The notes under the pieces were generated by a model that saw only the letters and a program-made list of their open reading frames with translations, did not search any database and was not told the origin of the DNA. Of a stretch of DNA of 64,000 nucleotides, positions 58,892 to 64,000 are shown piece by piece. The first letter of the stretch is position 1, and each line of letters opens with the position of its first letter. This DNA is from Mrakia gelida (lineage: Eukaryota; Basidiomycota; Tremellomycetes; Cystofilobasidiales; Mrakiaceae): NCBI GenBank assembly GCA_024345305.1, contig BRON01000007.1, positions 868,001-932,000 of the forward strand. Reading direction: 5' to 3'. The position numbers were made by a program, and so were the translations under genes.

Positions 58892-59199
58892 GGCTGACGA
58901 GCTTGGAGGGAGGAGGGAAGGGACGGGAGGGTTGTTGAGGTCGAGAGGTCGCGAAGGAGAGGGGAGGAAGGAGAAGGACGCTTGGAGTGGCTGCTTCGAG
59001 AGCGAGTTTAGTTTTTGAGTAGAATGGAAGGGGTAAGGGGAGGGCTGCTGAGCTTTGAGAAGTTGAAAGACGTCTGGGGGAGGAGCTGAGTGTTGGGAAG
59101 GAGGGAGGAGGGCGACGAGCTCGAAACTCAAAAGGGTCAGCTCGATCCTCCTTCCTCTTCGACGTCTTCCATCTCCCTTCCCTTCCTTTCCTTTTCGAG
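58892..59199. promoter_or_regulatory. Divergent promoter, PSF2 / MYND protein
   Basis: 308 bp between divergent start codons, purine-rich on plus near PSF2 and C/T-rich near the MYND gene. No ACGCGT MluI-type box stands in this interval, although PSF2 is a replication gene. A GACGCGTC does occur at 58471 inside PSF2. Confidence 0.45.
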
Positions 59200-60500
59200 A
59201 TGGCTTTCAATCCTTCGGACCTCGCAGACATCATTGGAATCACCTCGGCTCCCGACGGTCATCATTCGAACTTGCCCTCGCAGCAGCAGATCCAGAGGAT
59301 GAAGGTTCGACCCCTCCCCTCCCTCTCTTCAAAGAACGATCAGCGTTCTGACTCGTCTTCCTCCGCTCTTCCCCTCCCTCTTCTTCTTGTACCACAGCGA
59401 GCAGACTCCGATGCATGGGTTCAGAACGGTCCCTTCTGGGTATGCCACCGTCTCTCGCTTTCCCGTCGCTCGCCTCGCCACTGGTTTGACTGCAAACAAG
59501 CTCATCTCCTCCCTCCCTTCCCCTCTCGTCTCTCAAGCTCGAGTTCGCCGCCAGCTACCTCCCTTCCTTCTTCAGGACCTACTTCAGCACGGACTTCGAC
59601 CTCGAAGGCGGTTACTTCAGCAGGCTTACTTGCCATTTCGCCCACATGGGCTCAGGGGAGTCCTTCCCTCGATTCGCCCGAGTCTTCCCAGATGAGCTCG
59701 TCGCTTCGTTCGACGTTCAGCTTCGAAGGATCGCTTCTCTCGTCCAGACCGGTCTTGACAGAGTCAGTACAACTCTTGCTGCTCCTTCCGCTTGGTTCCC
59801 GTGAGACTGATCCCTCGTCTACCATCTTCATCTCTTCCCCTATCGAAGCCCGACACTCCGGCCAACTTCTCTCTGGCCTTTGCTCTCTCCGCTTTTTATC
59901 TCTCCGCCGAGGCCTACTTCACCCATCAGATCCACGAGGAACCTTCCTCCCATCCCTTCGTCGCTGCGTCCACGGAAGTACGAGACCTTCTGCGCTCTCA
60001 ACTCACTCGAGTCCAAAGCATCGGTGTTACGACGTTCGACATGGACGGAAACGTTGCAGCGAAGGTCTTGGTTGGAAGGTGGTATCTTCTAGAGATCATC
60101 ACGAGTGGTTCGGTGAAGATGCAGAAGAAGGGAGACGAGCCCTGTTGTCTGTACGACAAGGTCTGGTGGAAGTGCGACATCGAGTCTGCCTCGGAACCTC
60201 TGGCGAGCGACGTTGCGAAGAAGCCTTGCTCTGGCCCTGAAGACGAGATGAGATTCTGTGCGAGGGTACGTTCTTCATCCTTTTAGTCTTTCCTCGAAGC
60301 TCTCTGACTCTTCCCGTCCTTCCTCGTCTTGCAGTGCAAAGCCGTTCGATACTGCTCGAGAGGTCCGTCGCTCGTCGTCCCGTCGCCCTTCACTCGTCTC
60401 CCTTTTTCGCTCGCTGAATTCATCTCAATCCCACTGATCAGATCATCAACGCCTTCGATGGAAGATTCACAAGAAGTACTGCTTCGAGCCTTCCTGGTGA
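59200..60500 (+). CDS. Protein with C-terminal MYND zinc finger
   Basis: ATG at 59200 ([20 protein letters not shown]), TGA at 60498-60500, six exons in phase. The N-terminal 250 residues are helical and unassigned ([40 protein letters not shown]). The C-terminus has the spaced Cys/His pattern of a MYND finger: [20 protein letters not shown], then [19 protein letters not shown], ending FEPSW. MYND fingers bind proline-rich peptides and act as protein-interaction modules in repressors and methyltransferases; there is no SET domain here. The first Cys pair is less regular than usual ([11 protein letters not shown] stands before it), so zinc ligands should be checked. Fungi have many small MYND-only proteins of unknown role, and I place it there. 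Confidence 0.82.
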
Positions 60501-62636
60501 AGCTCGAGCTCGACGCGTTCGTCGTTCGGTTTCGGTTGCTCACGACGAGTAGGAGTTTGGTGAGTCTTCTCGCCTCGCTCGTCGTTTCCGCTCTGCTACT
60601 CGCTGAGCTGACTTGGTCCCTTCCTCTTCGGCTCGCTCTCGGATCGGGGTCTGGACCAGAGCCGGGAAGAAAAGGGAAAGCCAGAGAGGCGACGCGTCGT
60701 CGTCGTCGTCGCCGTAGCCGTCGTTTCGTTTCGTTTCGCAGTACCTAGCGATATGGATGCATCCACACGTTGATAGAAAAAGGAGAGAGCCCTGTAAGAA
60801 GTCGAGACATGGGAGCGAGCCATTGAGGAGAGTGATAGCGACGGCGGTCCTTGACCTGTGCGACAAGCGTGAACTTTCAGTTTGGGCTTGGACAGGGTCG
60901 CCTTTTGATTCCGAGGCTCGATGAAGGGGAAGCTCTGTCCGAGGAGGCTCTGAGCAGACTCTGGAAGGAGGCGAAGATCTGAAAGGGGTGTTCGAAGAAG
61001 GCACTCGACGTGACGAGCGAGCATCGAACGACAACGACGCGACGACGGAGGGCGATGCAAGCAGAAGACGAAGACGAACAACAATCCGTTTCTACCATCT
61101 CTTCAAGACGAAGCTGAATAATGTTGCTCAGGTGACTTCTGCTCCGTCTGAGACGCACGCTCGAACTGCTCTTGAGGCGGAAACGGCGAGTGACTGACGA
61201 GCGAGAGCACGACACGATCTGATCTCCTCCCAGCCTCCTCCTTCTCAAGCGAGAAGAAACGAGCAAGCTGAAAAGAGAGCTGACACGTCCGATCAAAGGA
61301 CCCTTTGAAGAGAACGTTCGACCTCCCGTCGTTTCCCGTGCAGGAAAGAGGACGGGACACGTCGACCACCGAGCGAGCTCGAGAGGGAATCGACGCCGTC
61401 CGAGGTCATCTGCCAGGAAGGGATGGAACCTGCCCCTTTGGCGCCCTGAGGGCCGGATCTGGATCCAGGGCAGGTGTTGGGAATGGGAGGGGGGAAATAA
61501 CCGACCCAAGAGCGCAGACTTTCAGCCGCAGACCCTCGAACAGGGATGGGGGAAAGGTGGACCTCATCCTGGTGTTCAAAGCCAGAGCGAGACTGTCCTG
61601 CTATGGTCTCCTGCTTCCACGGAAGAGGTAGCTCCACGAGAGCGGGAGATGTCTCTGATGAGCGATAGAGGGAAGGGGGAGGGACGAGTGGGAGATGGAG
61701 TGGAGGGTGGGAGATGGAATGGGAGATGGAGGTGGAAGGTGGAGGTGGGAGATGGAGGTGGGAGATGGAGTGGGAGGTGGAGGGAGAGACTAGGAGGTAG
61801 TGGAGAGGAGAGGATAGATTGTGGAAGGATGTGGAGGGAAGGGGGAGGGAGGAAGGGGAGGCGAGGGAACTAAAGCTCGTTCGATGGAGAAGAGAGAGAA
61901 GACTAGCGCCGGATGGGATTCGTTCCTGGTGAAAGTACTGAGAATCCTGCTGACCGAGTAGCGACTGTAGTAAAGCTGAGAAAGTATAGTGACGTGCTGA
62001 AGCAGATGGCGGATGGGAGAAGGAAGAGCGAGGGAGGAAGACGAAGCTCAAAAGGCGATTTCGACCTCGCTTCCCCTCTCTCCTCTACGACCAGCAGCCA
62101 GTTTTGAAATCTTCTCGCTTCTTCTTCAGAGCGTCTACGAACGACTGTCAGACGAGCCTACAAGTCCAGTTCAGAGTGAGTCCCAAGCGACGGTCGTTGT
62201 TCGTCGACGGAGGAGTTCATCGTCGCACCGAGCTCACCATCTCCTCCCGTCCCCTCCCTCTCTCCCCTTCCCTTCGACCCAACCCTCGTCGTGCCCAGAC
62301 CCATTCGAAGATCACAATCTCAGCATCAGACGTCCCTTCATTCGTTCTTCGTGAGTATCTCGTCTTTCTCCTCTCGGTCGCGCTCAGAAGGTCGAGCAAA
62401 GAGAGGAGAGAGGAGAGAGTCGAGCTCACCGCTTCCCTCCCTCCCTCCCTTCAACTTTGCTTCCCTTCCCTCGCAGATCCCTCACGACCTTTCAACCGAG
62501 TTTCTCTTCATCCCCGTCGAGCCAGCTCCTCTCATTCAAACCTGTGAGCCCACACTCGTTTCGTTCGGAGACGCTGGAACATCACACGAGCTCACTCTTT
62601 CCCTCTCTTCTCCCTCTCCCTTCAGCTCAAATCGCC
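60501..62636. other. Long intergenic region with minisatellite and possible untranslated exons
   Basis: About 2.1 kb without an accepted gene. It contains a G-rich minisatellite (about 61688-61790) and, at 62132-62620, a run of good-looking splice sites ahead of the F-box gene (possible 5' leader exons ending at about 62173, 62350 and 62548). A plus frame at 61913-62107 (RVATVVKLRKYSDVLKQM) reads like protein but could not be linked to a full gene. Minus frames such as 60877-61509 look like shadows. One GACGCGTC is at 60691. Confidence 0.4.
61688..61790. repeat. G-rich imperfect minisatellite
   Basis: About five degenerate copies of a GTGGGAGATGGAG-type unit, with variable 10- to 18-bp spacing, entirely G/A/T on the plus strand. 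Runs of GGG separated by short spacers could form a G-quadruplex on plus. No coding frame is supported across it. Confidence 0.65.
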
Positions 62637-63452
62637 ATGCTCACCTCCATCCCCAACGATCTTCAATCCCACATCCTCTCCTACCTCCCTCGAAAGGACG
62701 TCGCAGCCGTCGCTCGAGTCTCTCAACATCTCCACGCCGTCGCGATCAGGGTCCTCTACGTCAAAGTCGAGCTTCGATCCTCAGTCCACCTCTGCGACTT
62801 CCTCTACCCTCCCGATTCCCTCCTCGAGACCTATTGGGACGGTAGTTGGGACGGTAGGAAGCCCTACTGGTACTTCATCGAGGAGCTCACCATCGACATC
62901 AGGTACGACGATGCAGCCGGACAAGAAGCAATCCCTACGTCTCTCCGAAATGGAAACTCCATCGAGCTCGAACGGCTTCGCGTCGTCTACCCCCGAGACC
63001 CCTCGCCCCTCCTCCCCCTTCTCCGTTCCCTCAACCCCGAGCATCTCGTACTCTCCAATACGAGCTTCTATGCCGGAGGACTTCTATCGCTCACCGGACT
63101 GGGTGGATCGTGGACGAGACTCCGAGAGGTCACCTTCCAGTCGGTCGTTGGGAGTCGAGGAGGAGTGACGAAGTACGTGCCCTTCGGCTCCTCTCCTTTT
63201 TTGGAGGTCACCTCGGTCAATCTAGCGCTCAGCTTCTACGCTTACCCACCTCCCGGCGCCGACGAAGGAGGATCTACCATCAGTCTCGTTCTTCGTCTTT
63301 GCCCTTCCCTGCGACGTCTTCACGTCGTTGTCGCGGCCGAGGAGGAAAGCACAAGGTTGAAGACCTTGGTCAAGGGAGGATTCGGTGGGAAGGGGGAAGA
63401 GGTCTTTATGGTTGAGGTTGGAGATCCTGAGAGGTACGGGATTGATGGGTGA
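62637..63452 (+). CDS. Single-unit F-box protein
   Basis: ATG at 62637 directly after a CAG acceptor-like sequence; a single open exon to the TGA at 63450-63452 (about 271 residues). The N-terminus MLTSIPNDLQSHILSYLPRK is an F-box, followed by VSQHLHAVAIRVLYVKVELR and a leucine-rich region (LRSLNPEHLVLSNTSF; LVLRLCPSLRRLHVVVAAEE). It is the same family as the three units at 46783-49444, closest in layout to the first unit. The expected role is Skp1 binding and substrate selection for an SCF ubiquitin ligase; the substrate is unknown. Upstream splice-like signals could extend the 5' end with leader exons, or add N-terminal residues (frame open through IQTSQIAM), so the true start is not certain. 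Confidence 0.8.
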   Translation: MLTSIPNDLQSHILSYLPRKDVAAVARVSQHLHAVAIRVLYVKVELRSSVHLCDFLYPPDSLLETYWDGSWDGRKPYWYFIEELTIDIRYDDAAGQEAIPTSLRNGNSIELERLRVVYPRDPSPLLPLLRSLNPEHLVLSNTSFYAGGLLSLTGLGGSWTRLREVTFQSVVGSRGGVTKYVPFGSSPFLEVTSVNLALSFYAYPPPGADEGGSTISLVLRLCPSLRRLHVVVAAEEESTRLKTLVKGGFGGKGEEVFMVEVGDPERYGIDG

Positions 63453-64000
63453 AGGGTGAGGAAGAGGACAAAGTGAGTCGGTGGGCGATTGTTGTCGACG
63501 CGTCGAGGCTGGTTTGCTACGGCTTGCTTACACTTACTTAGCTACATTAGTTACTCTCTTAAAAATATGTTCTTCCTCTCGATCTTCAATCTCTTCGGTT
63601 CTCTTGACGAGGAGGAAGAAAGAGAAAGAGTCGGATCTCGACGCGTCGAACCAGGTTTTGATCCTCAACCTTCACCGAACAAACTTTCCGTTTCGCACAG
63701 TCCACTCACGCAGGGAATCCCCATAGAGAGCCTCCTCTCGACCTATACCTCTCTCACGGAAGTCTCTCCACCAGTAGACCGCCTCCGTTTCCAGCCGTCC
63801 TCTTTCTTTTGGTGGCGCCTTCGCCTCTTCGCCTTCGAGACCAATCCTCCGAATGATGAGCACCAGCAGCTCGCTTTTTTCTACCAGGCTGGCAACACCA
63901 ACCCACTCCTTCCCTCTCACCCACATCAAGCGAGTCCTACCTACATCTCGTACGTCCAACTCGAGTCCTGTAAAACCTCTGCTAGAAGCGAGCGCTGACC
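63453..64000. other. Right edge: possible start of a plus-strand gene
   Basis: A plus frame from an ATG at 63567 (MFFLSIFNLFGSLDEEEERE) stays open to a possible GTACGT donor at about 63949, followed by a branch-like CTGACC at the very end of the window. Composition is protein-like (RLRFQPSSFFWWRLRLFAFE), but nothing is recognised and the spacing to the F-box stop is only 115 bp. Two GACGCGTC octamers (63497, 63640) lie here. It may equally be the F-box 3' flank. Confidence 0.3.

Noticed and set aside
60877..61509. 210-residue minus-strand open frame
   Set aside because: Overlaps other equally long minus frames in the same place (61293-62051), none with a recognisable domain or splice support.
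1..64000. Transposons, CRISPR arrays, tRNA or rRNA genes
   Set aside because: No long terminal or inverted repeats, transposase or reverse-transcriptase motifs, spaced direct repeats, or tRNA-like cloverleaf sequences were seen by eye.

Overview
The window is nuclear DNA from an intron-dense, GC-rich fungus, most likely a basidiomycete yeast of the Pucciniomycotina (Microbotryomycetes-like: Rhodotorula, Sporobolomyces, Leucosporidium). The evidence is many short introns per gene (mostly about 60-110 nt) with GTGAGT-type donors, a CTGAC branch point and a pyrimidine-rich CAG acceptor, fungal protein families throughout, and no bacterial signals. I assembled the gene models by joining exons by eye with phase checks. 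The lineage is an inference.

Layout, left to right. A truncated membrane-protein gene (1-527) is followed by a serine-rich type II membrane protein (1823-4172), a large SR/proline-rich nuclear-type protein with an apparent frameshift (4797-8640) and a second RS/RGG/DPY-rich protein (8963-10771). Next come alpha-COP of the COPI coat (minus, 11068-16465), a secreted LPMO-like protein (minus, 17529-20589), a RAMP4/Ysy6-type ER tail-anchored protein (minus, 21504-22112), a nucleobindin/Ssp120-like EF-hand protein (22348-24237) and a GPI-type alpha-amylase (25404-28785). These are mostly secretory-pathway and cell-surface functions.

The middle is rich in lipid functions. A peroxisomal (SKL-ending) acyl-CoA/4CL-like ligase (29530-32474) and its inverted paralogue (minus, 49909-52814) bracket a PX/DUF3818 protein (minus, 32772-37492), two tandem monoglyceride-lipase-like hydrolases (37704-39643; 39898-41801), the betaine-lipid synthase BTA1 (42100-46604) and a gene with three F-box units (minus, 46783-49444). 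Together these could release, activate and rebuild acyl chains; that functional link is inference.

The right end holds a class-C beta-lactamase-fold enzyme (53362-55058), a DAO-type flavoenzyme (minus, 55190-57464), the GINS subunit PSF2 (minus, 57754-58891), a MYND-finger protein (59200-60500), a 2.1-kb gene-poor stretch with a G-rich minisatellite, and a single-unit F-box gene (62637-63452).

The most unusual signal is not a gene. The palindromic octamer GACGCGTC occurs about 30 times, mostly inside introns, and sometimes overlaps the branch point. Other highlights are the 32-nt micro-exons joining the F-box units, the LPMO-like protein, 6- to 14-nt micro-exons, and a lost splice acceptor in one hydrolase duplicate. 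I saw no tRNA, rRNA, CRISPR or transposon.
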